Assembly (NCBI GenBank): GCA_019925095.2
Contig: CM034410.1
Coordinates: 13,976,436-14,040,435 of the forward strand
DNA length: 64,000 nucleotides
DNA from: Dendrolimus kikuchii
Lineage: Eukaryota > Arthropoda > Insecta > Lepidoptera > Lasiocampidae
Direction of reading: 5' to 3'
Shown here: piece by piece, positions 9,701-19,772 of the stretch
Position numbering within the stretch: position 1 is the first letter of the stretch
How the letters are laid out: every line of letters starts with the position of its first letter
Made by a program: the position numbers and the translations under genes
The notes under the pieces: model-generated
What the model saw: only the letters and a program-made list of their open reading frames with translations
What the model was told of the DNA's origin: nothing
Database searches by the model: none

Positions 9701-12299
9701 AATCAGCGCGATGTACACCGTGGTGCGGCAAATAGTAGGCAGGTTTCATATTGCTTATTGTTGTTAAGTGCATGTGACCCATATCGATATATTCATTTAT
9801 AAATTCTCTGTATTTATTTGATAATGTGTATTCCTTTTGCAATTTTTTTTCTAGCTGATAAAATTGGGCACATGCTTTTGGTTTAGATAACCCTAGCTTT
9901 TCCTCTGCATCTGGGTGTAGAGGAAGGCGAACAACGTACTTCCCGTCTGGCTGACGAGTAGTCGTGGATTTATAAAGCTCAGTACATTGATAATCCTCAT
10001 CCGAAATATCTATTTTTTCGTTGATATCTTCGATAGACCAAAACTTATGCAAGTTTTCTACATCAAGCATGACTACATTACATTGGTATGATTTCACGTT
10101 GCCACATAAAATCCATCCCAGTCGTGTTTGCTGGGCTACCGGCAATGAGTCGTTTTCTTTGATAATTCCTCCCATGATAATAGATGAGTAGATGTCTGCA
10201 CCTAATAACAGGTCTATGGATCTACGACGATAAAATTCTGGATCTGCTAATTGTATATTTTCTATAAAAGACCAGTTTGGCTTGGAAAATGATTGATTGG
10301 GTAAATTGTTAACTGCGTGTTTCATTATAAAAACTCCGGTATTTAGCGAATAATCGCTATAGATAGAAGATATTGTGACATTCATGATGCCTTTGCAAGT
10401 ATTTGCCTGCGCTCCTAATCCTAAGATTACTCCTTTACAATGCTGGCGTGGGATACCTAGTGTTTGAGCTGCGTTTTCTGTTATAAGCGATGTCTGTGAT
10501 CCTTGGTCGATGAGAGCACGCATGATAATCTTAGTGCCATCTGCGGCTTGCACTGTCACCAGGGATGTGGCTAAGAGAATTTCCTGCGTGTCCTCCAGCG
10601 ACACGTGTGCGCTGCTTTTCGATTGTTTATGAAAGTTATCCGATATTGCGAAATTTTGCGATGTCATCGGTGAAGTAAATGCTTCATGAACAATAGTATG
10701 ATGATTTGCATGACACTTATGACAATTTTTGTTCGAAAAACAATCTCTACCGTAATGATTATAAAGGCAGTTTTTACATAACGATAACTTTGCAATAGTT
10801 TGCCTTTGTACCTCAGGTCGATACCCTACGAAAATGTCGCAATTCGGTACGACATGATTTTTATTGCAAACTGGACAATTTTGCACTGTTGCCGAGGTAT
10901 TTTTCTTATTGTTTTGCGATTTAAGTAATGGATTTTGATTGCTAATAAATGATTTAAATTTGTATGATTTTTTGAATGCGTTTGATGAAGATATTTGCTG
11001 ATGTTGCTGGATAGGCTTTGATTGATCTTGCTTACGTTTTGATGATTCTAAGGCGGTAAATTTCGCCTCTAAAAATTTTAAAAATTCCTGTAAGGATGGC
11101 AACTCCCTTGGATTTTTTAATGACTCGATATAGTCATTGTGGCTCTCTTGGTCTAATTTTTGTGATAAGATATAAACTATCATCGGGTCCCAGGTATCAA
11201 TAGCAACCCCTAGGTTTTTTATAGCATTTAAGCATTCATTCGTTGTGTCGTGGATCCTTTTGATTGCTGATGCTGATTGTTGCGGTATCATCGGAAGATT
11301 CATGATAATATGCATGTGAGAGTTGAATATTAGCTTAGGGTTACTGTAGCGATGATCCAGTAACTCCCAACAAGCAGTATAATTATCAGAGCTTATATTT
11401 AGATGTTGCACCAATTTCTCAGCTTCGCCCTTAAGCTTGCTTTTTAGGAACTGCATCTTCTGTGCGTTCGATAGGCATCTGTTTCTGTGAATAGTTTCTA
11501 AAAACAGATCCTTAAAGGATACCCACAGATGATAACTGCCGCTGAACGTCGGGATGTCGATATGTGGAGTAGACTTTTCGCGATGACTTTCTGACCACAT
11601 CTTGCTATTTATGTCTTTTTTGATTTGAAGATACCTTTGCTCACACGAGTTGTATGCTTCTTCATATTCTTCATTCTCTTCGTAGAGCTCGCTGTCAATT
11701 TCCCAATGCAGAGCATCAATAACGGACCATCGTGTCTGCACTGAGGTCATTGCGTCTTCAAATTCCCATTTTTGGGAAATGATTTCCAGGTCTATGCTCT
11801 TGATAGTTCTTTGGAACGCTTTAAAATTACTACTTTGCTTTCTTAATAATTCTTCCAGTCTACTAGGCGAACCTTGAGTCTTCGGAACCTGAAAGGATGT
11901 TTCGGAACGCGCGGATGGTTGAGGCGTCCTGTCTACCCCCTGCGCATGTCTCTGATCGCTTGATGGTGGTTGTGTTAAATGCCCTGGCGTTTCAGGTCTG
12001 ATGATACCTTTCTCCTTAGATTCCGATGGCAAATAATTAATCATATAGGCACGTGTTTCTGAATAAAAATTTGACGTTCTTTCATAATACCTATTTATAA
12101 AATAATCATGTGATTTATTTTCAAATTCACAAATTTTTATGTGGTTACACTGAAACTCTTGCCAATACGTTTCCAATGTGCTTATCCGCTTTTTTATATG
12201 AGCCGGAGTCTTGCGTTCGACACCGTCTTTTTTGAAATTGACCAGGAGTTGTTCCATGGCTCCCATGATTTGATTTTGTGTTAGAACGAGATCTTCCAT
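6693..12299 (-). CDS. Gag-pol polyprotein of the BEL/Pao element
   Basis: Encodes the particle protein and enzymes of the retrotransposon. The open frame begins at a TTG (12344); the first ATG is at 12299, giving about 1868 residues, and a TGA stands in frame upstream. Numbering from 12344: DUF1759-like gag region (about 250-450); Cys/His knuckles CPVCNKNH (about 488) and CHKCHANHH (about 543); aspartic protease DQGSQTS with Asp about 613; reverse transcriptase with YMDDVL at about 1010; Pao-type RNase H (FCDAS about 1185, WCDSTAV about 1265); integrase His2-Cys2 finger (about 1497-1540) and catalytic Asp/Asp/Glu near 1568, 1636 (SDNGTNF) and 1690; a DUF5641-like C-terminus (about 1795-1865). 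Length and order are normal for BEL/Pao and no frame break is seen. The 3' end carries a nine-A run where the env-like frame opens. Confidence 0.93.
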   Translation of the reverse strand: MEDLVLTQNQIMGAMEQLLVNFKKDGVERKTPAHIKKRISTLETYWQEFQCNHIKICEFENKSHDYFINRYYERTSNFYSETRAYMINYLPSESKEKGIIRPETPGHLTQPPSSDQRHAQGVDRTPQPSARSETSFQVPKTQGSPSRLEELLRKQSSNFKAFQRTIKSIDLEIISQKWEFEDAMTSVQTRWSVIDALHWEIDSELYEENEEYEEAYNSCEQRYLQIKKDINSKMWSESHREKSTPHIDIPTFSGSYHLWVSFKDLFLETIHRNRCLSNAQKMQFLKSKLKGEAEKLVQHLNISSDNYTACWELLDHRYSNPKLIFNSHMHIIMNLPMIPQQSASAIKRIHDTTNECLNAIKNLGVAIDTWDPMIVYILSQKLDQESHNDYIESLKNPRELPSLQEFLKFLEAKFTALESSKRKQDQSKPIQQHQQISSSNAFKKSYKFKSFISNQNPLLKSQNNKKNTSATVQNCPVCNKNHVVPNCDIFVGYRPEVQRQTIAKLSLCKNCLYNHYGRDCFSNKNCHKCHANHHTIVHEAFTSPMTSQNFAISDNFHKQSKSSAHVSLEDTQEILLATSLVTVQAADGTKIIMRALIDQGSQTSLITENAAQTLGIPRQHCKGVILGLGAQANTCKGIMNVTISSIYSDYSLNTGVFIMKHAVNNLPNQSFSKPNWSFIENIQLADPEFYRRRSIDLLLGADIYSSIIMGGIIKENDSLPVAQQTRLGWILCGNVKSYQCNVVMLDVENLHKFWSIEDINEKIDISDEDYQCTELYKSTTTRQPDGKYVVRLPLHPDAEEKLGLSKPKACAQFYQLEKKLQKEYTLSNKYREFINEYIDMGHMHLTTISNMKPAYYLPHHGVHRADSNTTSLRVVFNASEKTDTGLSLNDLMYRGPNLQQDILSLILKWRKYKYAFTADIEKMFRQIFVHKEDQRYQQIVWRENPNHHLKDYTLATVTYGTKAAPYLAMMTLKQLAIDERSRYPVAAKVLEEQFYMDDVLSGAFDITSAKQLQKDLIELLKSGGFNLRKWSANEIALLESVDKAESIPNTYDFKYQASTKALGLTWNAQQDKFNFMCKLTTQPDAKPTKRVLLGEISKIFDPLGWLAPAVVQLKLLFQSVWSIDLKWDDVIPEDMYTRWIRLRADIENIKDIEVPRWIGSEQNDTIELHGFCDASLAAYACVVYARIVRQNQVKITLLAAKTKLVPISKTSASKKSDISLPRLELSGALLLSKLMTKIKQSLSEYNVQIIAWCDSTAVLGWLQGDPSRWKPFVANRVKEITAIIQPECWFYIKSSENPADCASRGTFVENLIKHELWWKGPSWLPLYDHQAYQKQSIFKTDLESKKILSNVIIKNDNTQLNFISDFINKYSNFTRASRVLAWIMRAFSRDRQKKSFLSTDELRSSQLKIIRAAQSLEFEKEMNDLRTQDKVDQKSKLLCLNPFIDSEGLLRVGGRLKNSNISYNMKHPYIIPHNSHLTNLLIDFAHKSTFHGGARLTHSYLRNQYWIVGGNRAVKKRLRCCVLCKRHNPIKHTQLMGNLPEARSNPTRPFYHSGVDYTGYVDVKSSKGRGIKSTKGYVAVFICMVTKAVHLELVSDLTSSAFLAALRRLSARRGIPRHLYSDNGTNFVGASKILAKEFINHQSILSEDFYAELNQMKIEWHFNAPSWPSAGGLWEAAVKSLKYHLRRVLGDQKLTYEEFTTLLSQLEACLNSRPLTTLTEDPQDLDYLTPSHFLASGPVLTIVETERDERTRWQLTQKIFNDIWKRWRAEYLTQLSARSKWRTSQSNIELNDVVIIHDANLPPGKWSLGRVIELHPGTDDHVRVVSVKTKKGIIKRPIIKLSKLPTNNPESNKKKPAYHPQAHINIKT
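6735..6743 (-). promoter_or_regulatory. Candidate -1 frameshift site (nine A residues)
   Basis: The minus strand reads AAT AAA AAA AAA CCA in the gag-pol frame, 13 codons before its stop. The -1 frame has a stop (TAA) at 6744-6742 immediately before the run and is then open through the whole env-like region. An A-run is a plausible slippery site; no downstream pseudoknot was worked out. Confidence 0.4.
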
Positions 12300-12349
12300 T
12301 TTCTCGTGATAGTAACGATTAGATTTCTTAGATAAGATTGACAATGTGG

Positions 12350-12376
12350 ACTCACCGATGTTGCTAGCTCACTTAC
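12350..12376 (-). promoter_or_regulatory. Candidate 5' splice donors in the leader
   Basis: Between the 5' LTR and the gag ATG the minus strand holds two consensus donor sequences, CAC|GTAAGT (GT at 12376-12375) and TCG|GTGAGT (GT at 12355-12354). Their position fits a leader exon for a spliced env message, as in errantiviruses, but no acceptor was firmly identified. Confidence 0.4.
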
Positions 12377-12449
12377 GTGGCAGTTCCTACCGCGCTGGTA
12401 CTCCTATTATGTATCAATCACTCGCGAAGTAGGTCCTGCTTAACGTAAA

Positions 12450-12462
12450 GCTCGAAGGACCA
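12450..12462 (-). promoter_or_regulatory. Primer-binding site, complementary to tRNA-Tyr 3' end
   Basis: Minus strand tggtccttcgagc, six bases inside the 5' LTR. Its complement ends TCGAAGGACCA, matching the acceptor stem, discriminator base and CCA of insect tRNA-Tyr as I know it (5' stem CCTTCGA). Thirteen bases pair before the match ends. Confidence 0.7.
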
Positions 12463-12468
12463 TAAAGA

Positions 12469-12674
12469 TGTACGGTTTGTCACATCTGAGGATATTAAAT
12501 AATTAGATGAAATAACTTTAACTATGATTTATTGATATTAACTTAATACTAGATATGATATGATATGATGTATGAGTAACACGTACGCGAGTCGCGGTGC
12601 TTCTACGTGAACTGTCGATAATAACGCGTGCTCGCGTAAATGCTGATTGTGCGTTCTGTACGGTTACACCGTAC
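12469..12674 (-). repeat. 5' LTR of the BEL/Pao element
   Basis: About 206 bp; inner end tgtacggtttgtcac, outer end ...ggttacaccgtac. The final A expected from the inverted terminal repeat is missing at the outer edge (tgaat follows). Short LTR length and no obvious TATA box. Confidence 0.88.
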
Positions 12675-12675
12675 T

Positions 12676-13726
12676 GAATATGTTGACATGTTCAAAATGT
12701 CAATTTTACAGGGGCGCAATATTAAAGTTTGACTAGTAATGATAAATCGTGTTATTCTATTATTACCAAAGGAAAAATCTTAAAAAGTTATGAATATTTC
12801 GAACTGTCAATTTTTTTCCTATAAAAACACAGGCGTAGGAAGCGTCTAAACGAATAAAAAAAAAAGATGTGTCTCGAGATATCAATGTATTCCCGCCAGC
12901 CACGGATTTACTGTCTACATAATTATTAAATGGAAGATTACAGTATTCATTTATTTGCATTCGTCATAATTATATTATCAAAGTTATATTATTACAATAG
13001 TCATTTATTTATTACTATTACAACAGTAATTAATTTATATTTTATATATGTCACACGTTCTACATTACAACATTTAATTTATATATATATCCTAATTGTT
13101 CTTGTAAAAAAAAATATTTGAACTCAAAATCTATTACAAAGTATAAACAGTCGGGACTATAATTTTTTTACAATTATTAAAATTCAATATTCACATTAAG
13201 TTATAATGTGCATATTAAAATTCAAAAGAGCTACTGTAAGATTTGTTTTTATTATTTTGATATTTCTCTTATAATTGTAGTGGATTTAGTTATTTTTCAT
13301 AAATTAATCGTGTGGTGTAAATGTTATCATATTATTAATTATTGAAATTCATTTACATAATTCTATTATGGTGATCGATAACTGTGACCGTATTTTTAAG
13401 ACTTCTCGTCTTCCAAATAGAATTTAGGGCTGATGTTTTCTATTTTTTACTAGAAAAATATACCGCTATTTTTAAACCATATTTCAACTCATCATTTTGC
13501 CCAAAAGTCCCCATCTTCTTTGACTTTTTGAGCTGGGACAACGACGCGCTTACTTGATGATCATAATGATAATGATGGTGATGGTGATGATGATGAGATG
13601 ACATTTTACAATATAGATAAGCTATACAATTTAAATAAAATATATAACACATTATATTTTTATTTAAATCATATAGTTAGCGAAATATTTATACTGTTTT
13701 TTCTATGTAGGTGTATATTATTATTT
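12676..13726. other. AT-rich intergenic stretch
   Basis: No coding signal. It contains a short GATGGT-type microsatellite near 13567-13600 that produces a spurious His-rich frame, and long A/T-rich runs. Confidence 0.5.
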
Positions 13727-13975
13727 ACAAATTAAATAGTTTTTAAATTAAACACATAAAATATTCGGGTCGCTTTAGTATTACGCCAAAAGGAAGGTTT
13801 GCACTGAAAATCAGCGTTGTGTCGGATATATCTCGGCACAGCAATAAGCTGAGTGTAAACCTTGTTTGTTGAAAATGCGGCGTACAAATTCTCAAAATAT
13901 GTTTTTATTTTCCACATACATGTCAGCAATGTACGACGCTATTTTTTCAAATAATTTTTTTCTTACTTTCTTTAT
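13727..13975 (+). repeat. Interspersed repeat (family K), copy 1
   Basis: Shares about 250 bp with 23204-23455: 'aaatagtttttaaattaaa...ttcgggtcg...ccaaaaggaaggtttgcactgaaaatcagcg...'. Both copies are on the same strand and both end in T/C-rich sequence. No coding potential or clear termini; it may be a retrotransposon untranslated region. Confidence 0.6.
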
Positions 13976-14203
13976 GAGACTTCTGTACATGGTTTTGCTT
14001 TTGTCTGATATCCATTTACATGAAAATTATTTTTAAACATGATTACTGACACTACGTAGACATACAATCCTACAAAGATATTTATAGAAGAATTAGAATT
14101 ATGTATATCTATATTAGTTTATTATTCTTATTGTTTTGTTTTTTCTTTAATTACGATTGAATTAGTTTTAATATAGTTAAACCACTAATTTTTTATTTTA
14201 TGT

Positions 14204-14340
14204 CTCCTTGGACACCGGCTTGCCTGGAAGAGGTCGCTATAAGCAACAAGGCCGCCCATTATTCTAATGGAAATGTATTTATATTAAATGTCTAGGTTTA
14301 AGTTATGGTGAACAATAAAGAGTTTTCATTCACTCATTCA
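14204..14340 (+). repeat. Family L LINE-tail fragment
   Basis: Plus-strand copy starting ggacaccggcttgcctggaagaggtcgct and closing with aaagagttttcattc and an ATTC-rich tandem tail. The surrounding 13976-15560 is AT-rich sequence without other recognised content. Confidence 0.55.
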
Positions 14341-15599
14341 TTCATTCGAGAAGCATAATCCAAAAATCCAGAAAATCATTATTTTTTCTTACACTTGCCA
14401 CCCTATATTCCAGGGGTGTACAGCCCTCAATGACAGTATGGCGCCGGACGTCGGCATAGTTGCCCGTATAGCGGATACGTTAAAACGCTTTTCGCGAAAA
14501 ATATACACATATAACAATAATGATATACATAAAATACTTCTACTATTAAGTGTTATGATTTCATTGTAAAAATAAACTGTGAATATTAAACCATACATTT
14601 AAATGTATAATAGTAAACTATTAAGGACCAATTTTCCAGTTACCAGACAAAAGTTATTCTATAGAATAAAACACAATATGCGAAAATTAAAAATGACAGT
14701 TGCATAAATAAAATAGTTGGATTGTTTCACTTTTGAATTTAGCCGGGTTTTAATTTATTCGACAGATAGCTTATGTCTGATGATTGAAAAATTGGCCCAA
14801 AACCAATAAAAATCGTTAGATATTACGCCTCGCGAAAATGTTATAATAATATAATATAATATAAAACTTCATGTGTCGTTACCATGTTAATATATGACTT
14901 GAAAAGTGTATATAATAGTTATTTTATAATAGAAGAAAAACACTAGAAAACCAGATAAAAATAACATCGTGTGAAAATTAAATTAATATAAAAATTAATT
15001 TAGTTAGATTAAACAGTGTATTAGTTATTATGTGGTAGGTATTTTAGAAAAAAAAAACAACATAAAATAACAATAATGTAATTATATTTTTTTATAAAAG
15101 AATATTTATAATTTTTGTAATGTTACATTTTATAAACAAACACAAATAAAAATACAATCTCTAATCATAAATATAGCTTAACTTATAAACAAATACTTAA
15201 AAATCATTACGAAATTTAATTGAACGATATGTATTTAAGTAACATTTGAGACACTTTTGAGCACTGTCGGTTAATAAATCCTTTTTTTATGGTTCTATAG
15301 TCAAATAATGTAGTGGATGTTTGTCACATCTACAGAATCCTTCATTGTATTAAGAATGGCAGGCAATTGCCTGGTTTAATATCATATTTATAGTAGTGCC
15401 ATCGAAACTTCGTTGGCATAACCAAAAAAGCTCTACGACAAGATCATATTTCTTACTACATTCCTCTATCCCACAGAAATGTTATTTATCAGGATAAGAA
15501 GTATCCTTAATGTTGATTAAAATCCGTACAGTAGTTTTTATGTGATATGATAGACCACAAAAGTCTCCACTCAGCTGAAATGAGAATGTTGAGATAGAT

Positions 15600-16240
15600 T
15601 TTTTTTGGAATGGACTGACATTGCGACTGATGTCAGGTGGAAATGCAGTCTAAGGTGGAGCATGCTTACCTAGAAGATACCTGTCCATGCAAGACTTGAA
15701 GACACCTAGATTGTATGTTTCAGGAAAAACAGACGACGGTAAAGAGTTCCACTCTTCAGCGGTACATACATACATACATAACTTCACGCCAGTTCCCTTG
15801 CGGGGTAGGCACGAACAACAGAGCGCTATTTAGGCCCATTCTTACACACCTCACTTGCTTCTTTGACATTCATAACTCTTGTCATACACACTCGTCTGTT
15901 CTTAAGGCTCCTGACATCACCCTCCGCTAGTACACGATCAATTTGATCATGGAAGGTGTGTCGTGGCCTTCCACGACTTCTGCATCCATCCACTTTTGCA
16001 TTGTATATCTGTTTAGTCATTCTTTCATCATGCATTCTTTCCACATGCCCGAACCACCGGAGCATTCCTTTCCTTACCTTCACCCCGACACTCTCTTTCA
16101 GCGGTACGTATGATAAAAGTGGAAGCGTAGCGTTTCGTCCGCCTTGCTTGGTATTTCCACCACATATCGGTGGCATGAGCTCGTACGTCTGCTTGTCCGG
16201 TAGTAAAATTGTGAGGGAGGAGTTAATCCGTTCCATTCCG
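15600..16240 (-). mobile_element. CR1/L2-like LINE C-terminus, split by a younger LINE
   Basis: On the minus strand the frame reads RYAS-F-IRTAEEW up to about 16105 and resumes at 15765 with EEWNSLPSSVFPE, then FKSCMDRYLLGK and a stop near 15657. The 'W-LP..VF...FK' pattern is the C-terminal domain typical of CR1/L2/Jockey-type reverse transcriptases. The two halves are in one frame once the insert and one copy of its target duplication are left out. 5' part lost. Confidence 0.7.
15766..16101 (-). mobile_element. RTE-like LINE, copy 3 (5'-truncated)
   Basis: Minus-strand copy from the TATG tail to the codons for KESVGV. The word ttcagcggtac lies at both edges (15755-15765 and 16097-16107); at least cggtac is a target duplication, the rest overlaps LINE sequence. 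It sits inside an older LINE. Confidence 0.85.
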
Positions 16241-16299
16241 TGGCACCCTCGCCGAATGTATCCTATAGAATGCTGACAAACGACTGTGTGGTCCTACAA

Positions 16300-16600
16300 G
16301 AATAAATAAGGTGAGAAATGAGTACATAAGGGGATTTTTGAAAGTTGCACCCGTGACTGAAAAATTGAGAAGAAGACTAGAGTGGTATGGGCATGTAGTG
16401 AGGAGGGATGAGAGTGACGTTACAAAATAATGTTAAACGGGAATATTGATGGGTAAAAATTTAAAGGCAGACCAAAAAAGAGATGGATGGATTGTGTGTA
16501 GGAGGACATGATGATTTGTGATGTGACAGAGGACGTATGTCAGAATAGAAGAGTGCAAGGAAAAAACATATTCTTCCAACCCCAGATAATTGACAGAAGT
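16300..16600 (+). mobile_element. LINE reverse transcriptase C-terminal relic
   Basis: Plus-strand frame shows RNEYIRGFLKVAPV then EKLRRRLEWYGHVVRRDES and, after stops, KRDGW-DCV-ED. This is the RTE-like 'WYGHV-R' region with several disabling mutations. Pieces of the same lineage are at 29575-29760 and 29875-29990. Confidence 0.6.
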
Positions 16601-16848
16601 AATAAATGAACACTATTAATCTGCTAATTACGAAAGCAAGTCGTCTTATTTTTACAATTTTCTTATGCATTAATTACATTTTCTTTAAGACACTGGAAGT
16701 CAGTAACACCTAAGACACAAGCTCGGCTTAGTTTAGGGGTTAGTTAACCAAATAACTTTATCCGTGAAGTAAAAATCTATATTTTGTATGTGTAAGTGAC
16801 TTTTGTATGTAATTTTGGCGTCGATAAAAATGTATATTATATTATTAG

Positions 16849-17256
16849 CTGACCCGGCAAACTTCGTACCGCCTCAGAATTAATAAATAAAAAAGCTGAA
16901 TGATAATTGCAGAACGTTTCAACTTTAGTAAAAAATGTGGTCAAAACTTAACCGGATCGAACATCAAACGTTTGACATTCAAAACCAAAAAAATTAAAAA
17001 AAATCACTTTTAATTTAATTAATTTTTAAATGACGGGACAAACATCAAATCTTTGACAGGTAGGAATAGTTTCTAAGGGAAAGCGAAATTGTTGTTTTTA
17101 CTATATTCCAAGCATGTTTTTTATATTTACTCACCTTTTAAACCTTCCCTGGACTTTTACAATTAATTCAAAACCAAAATTAACCAAATCAGTCCAGCTA
17201 TTCTCGAGTTTTAGCGAGACTAACGAGCAGGAATTGATTTTTATATATATATAGAT
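16849..17256 (-). mobile_element. Degenerate non-autonomous Helitron
   Basis: On the minus strand starts near tctatatatataaaaatc and ends with the degraded terminus gccgggtcagctaat (expected ...cagctagt). Body is AT-rich and lacks coding sequence. Family description is at 35962. Confidence 0.5.
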
Positions 17257-17551
17257 ATGCTTTAGTGTACAATTAAGTGTTACCTTACCTTACCTTTGTT
17301 TGTTTCGTTTCGTTTCGAAGGTGAACGAATAAAAAGAGTATTTTTCATGAGATGCTCTAACAGGGGTCCAATTCTGCTATTAGATCTCGTCAAAATCGCC
17401 GGACTCTGTCGTCTCAATCGTAGGTTTGCCCGATTTCGGTATTTTGTTAATTCCAATGGCATACCCGTAACACGCTACTCTGTCTTTGTAATCGATACGT
17501 GCCAAGCATGACCTGAAACAGATATTAAAATTATTATACATAAAAACTAGT

Positions 17552-17554
17552 AGC

Positions 17555-17611
<57 letters not shown>

Positions 17612-17612
17612 A
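17552..17612. repeat. (AT)n microsatellite
   Basis: About 56 bp of alternating TA, directly abutting the T-rich end of the next family A copy. Bases 17257-17551 before it show no recognised feature. Confidence 0.9.
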
Positions 17613-18026
<414 letters not shown>

Positions 18027-18607
18027 TACATAAAATAAACGTAGCACCGCGGCTTGAGTATATAACGCAGCACACCCCCACCCCGTGCAGTTGACCGGTA
18101 GCACCTGCACGCGACGCGACGTACATTCTTTTGTTATATCCGCAAACGCAGTGCTCTTTTTTAAGCTAGAAAATCGTTTTATTTCGCGAACATCTTAATC
18201 ACCATTCACGTGAGATCCAGCATCCTTTACAGTCTTTATAAATATTTATAAGTTAAAAAATGTCTTAACTTTTTAACATTTATTTCGGCTAACGCCATTT
18301 TTGCTAATACCATTTTGAGGTGAGACTTCTTTAGAATCTATTTGAAACTCGATGAAACACATAAATCTATAGGACTAAGTTTGCGAGAGAATAAGATACG
18401 AGTTTTACATTGTGCAGCACATATTAGAGGCAATAAGACCGATGATTAAACATAGGTCCAATTTGGACCGAAACAAAACTGATAATAATAATATATTATC
18501 TGTGAGTATATTCTCTGAAGTTTCACTTCTACTGCGTGTGAACTGCACACACACATTTTTTTTGCTACTATAATTCCGCTGCGACAATATCGAGAAGATA
18601 TTGCTAC

Positions 18608-18752
18608 CAATGTCCTATCGCTTTCTAAAGGAAGGCTGAAACCTGGCCACTAATGCCGGAACGCAACTCAAAGTTGTTATGGCGGCATACTCTAGACCAG
18701 GGGTGGTAGCCATCCAGACGGGTAAATACCCTACCACCTGCCACACGTATTT
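18608..18752 (-). repeat. Family A fragment
   Basis: Middle portion only (aaacctggccactaatgccgg... to ...taccctaccacctg); both ends missing. Confidence 0.75.
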
Positions 18753-18935
18753 AGTCTGTTATATTCTTTATTTTTCTTAATGTGTAATGTCTCGCAATGT
18801 GTTCAACTAAATGATTTTTGATTTTTGAAATCTGTTAGTCCGAATTAGTCCCCCTGTATCTCATTTTCATTTCATAAATAGCATGATACCTATTTTAGAC
18901 ATAATAATAATAATCATAGAAAATTTTATAGATAA

Positions 18936-19144
18936 CTAGCTCTCCCGGCAGACGTTGTTCTGCCCTGAAGAAATGAAATTTAGAACCCGATTGCAGCGCC
19001 ACCTACCGGGTCCAAATGTAAGCTATGCTATCTTTCAAGTCGGATCAAACTGCACACGGTGTGCAAATTTGATTAAAATCGGTCAAGTAGTTTAGGAGTC
19101 CATCGCGGACAAACAACGTGACACGTAATTTATATATATTAATA
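18936..19144 (-). mobile_element. Short non-autonomous Helitron
   Basis: About 209 bp, the same length as the copy at 35962, with CTAG at 18936-18939 and the terminal hairpin ggcagaacaacgtctgcc just inside it. The 5' TC has become TA. Not coding. Confidence 0.75.
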
Positions 19145-19367
19145 TTTATTTGTTTTTATTTTATTTATTATTTTTAAATTTTTTTAATCGTACATTTCTT
19201 ATTACTATTTATGAGTAAACTGCAAACATAAAAATAATTAAGAAACTAAAATTAATTGTAATGCTTATTCAAAATTTTTCTAAAATTCTTTTGAGTTACT
19301 GACACCATGTTGTGAATAAAACACAAGTTTGACCAAGACTGATTTTTATCAGGAACTACCTTCATTA

Positions 19368-19558
19368 TTACTATACATTAATATATATACTATACATTAT
19401 TATATATACTATACATTAATATATACTATACATTAATATATATACTATACATTAATATATACTATACATTAATATATATACTATACATTAATATATACTA
19501 TACATTAATATATACTATACATTATTATATATACTATACATTAATATATATACTATAC
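19368..19558. repeat. Minisatellite, unit about 15-18 bp
   Basis: About eleven tandem variants of 'tatatactatacattaa', differing by a TA step, so unit length alternates. Bases 19145-19367 and 19559-19770 hold AT-rich sequence only. Confidence 0.85.
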
Positions 19559-19772
19559 ACCGAAAAGATTTTTCTTCTAATAAATCGCCGCCTCCTCTTT
19601 TATTGTTTAAGGCAATGGTTCTTTTAGTTTTTTTTTGTTTTTATTTTTAGGGAAGAAATGTGGGCGGCGCCTTTGTTTCCTTTTACATCAAACCTTTATG
19701 CAATTTTGATCTTATAAATAATAATTATATATTTTTACAATGAAAATATTTAATATATTATAATGACAATAT

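Larger units (their letters stand above)
4346..12675 (-). mobile_element. BEL/Pao LTR retrotransposon with env-like gene
   Basis: Complete element on the minus strand: right (5') LTR, tRNA-Tyr primer-binding site, gag-pol, env-like frame and left (3') LTR. Domain order (DUF1759-like gag, zinc knuckles, aspartic protease, reverse transcriptase, RNase H, integrase after RNase H, DUF5641-like C-terminus) is that of BEL/Pao. Both large frames are open and the LTRs match without a visible difference over about 200 bp, so the insertion is young. An env frame is uncommon in BEL/Pao; Drosophila roo-like elements are the known precedent. The left end is abnormal (inverted LTR piece) and I find no clean 5-bp target duplication. 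Confidence 0.93.

Noticed and set aside
13440..13652. Short His-rich frame.
   Set aside because: Produced by a GATGGT-type microsatellite; no supporting signal.
15956..16276. Plus-strand frame MCRGLPRLLHPS..., also at 31972, 38628, 54488 and 59026 on the opposite strand of each LINE copy.
   Set aside because: Antisense of the RTE-like C-terminus; it recurs only because the LINE recurs.
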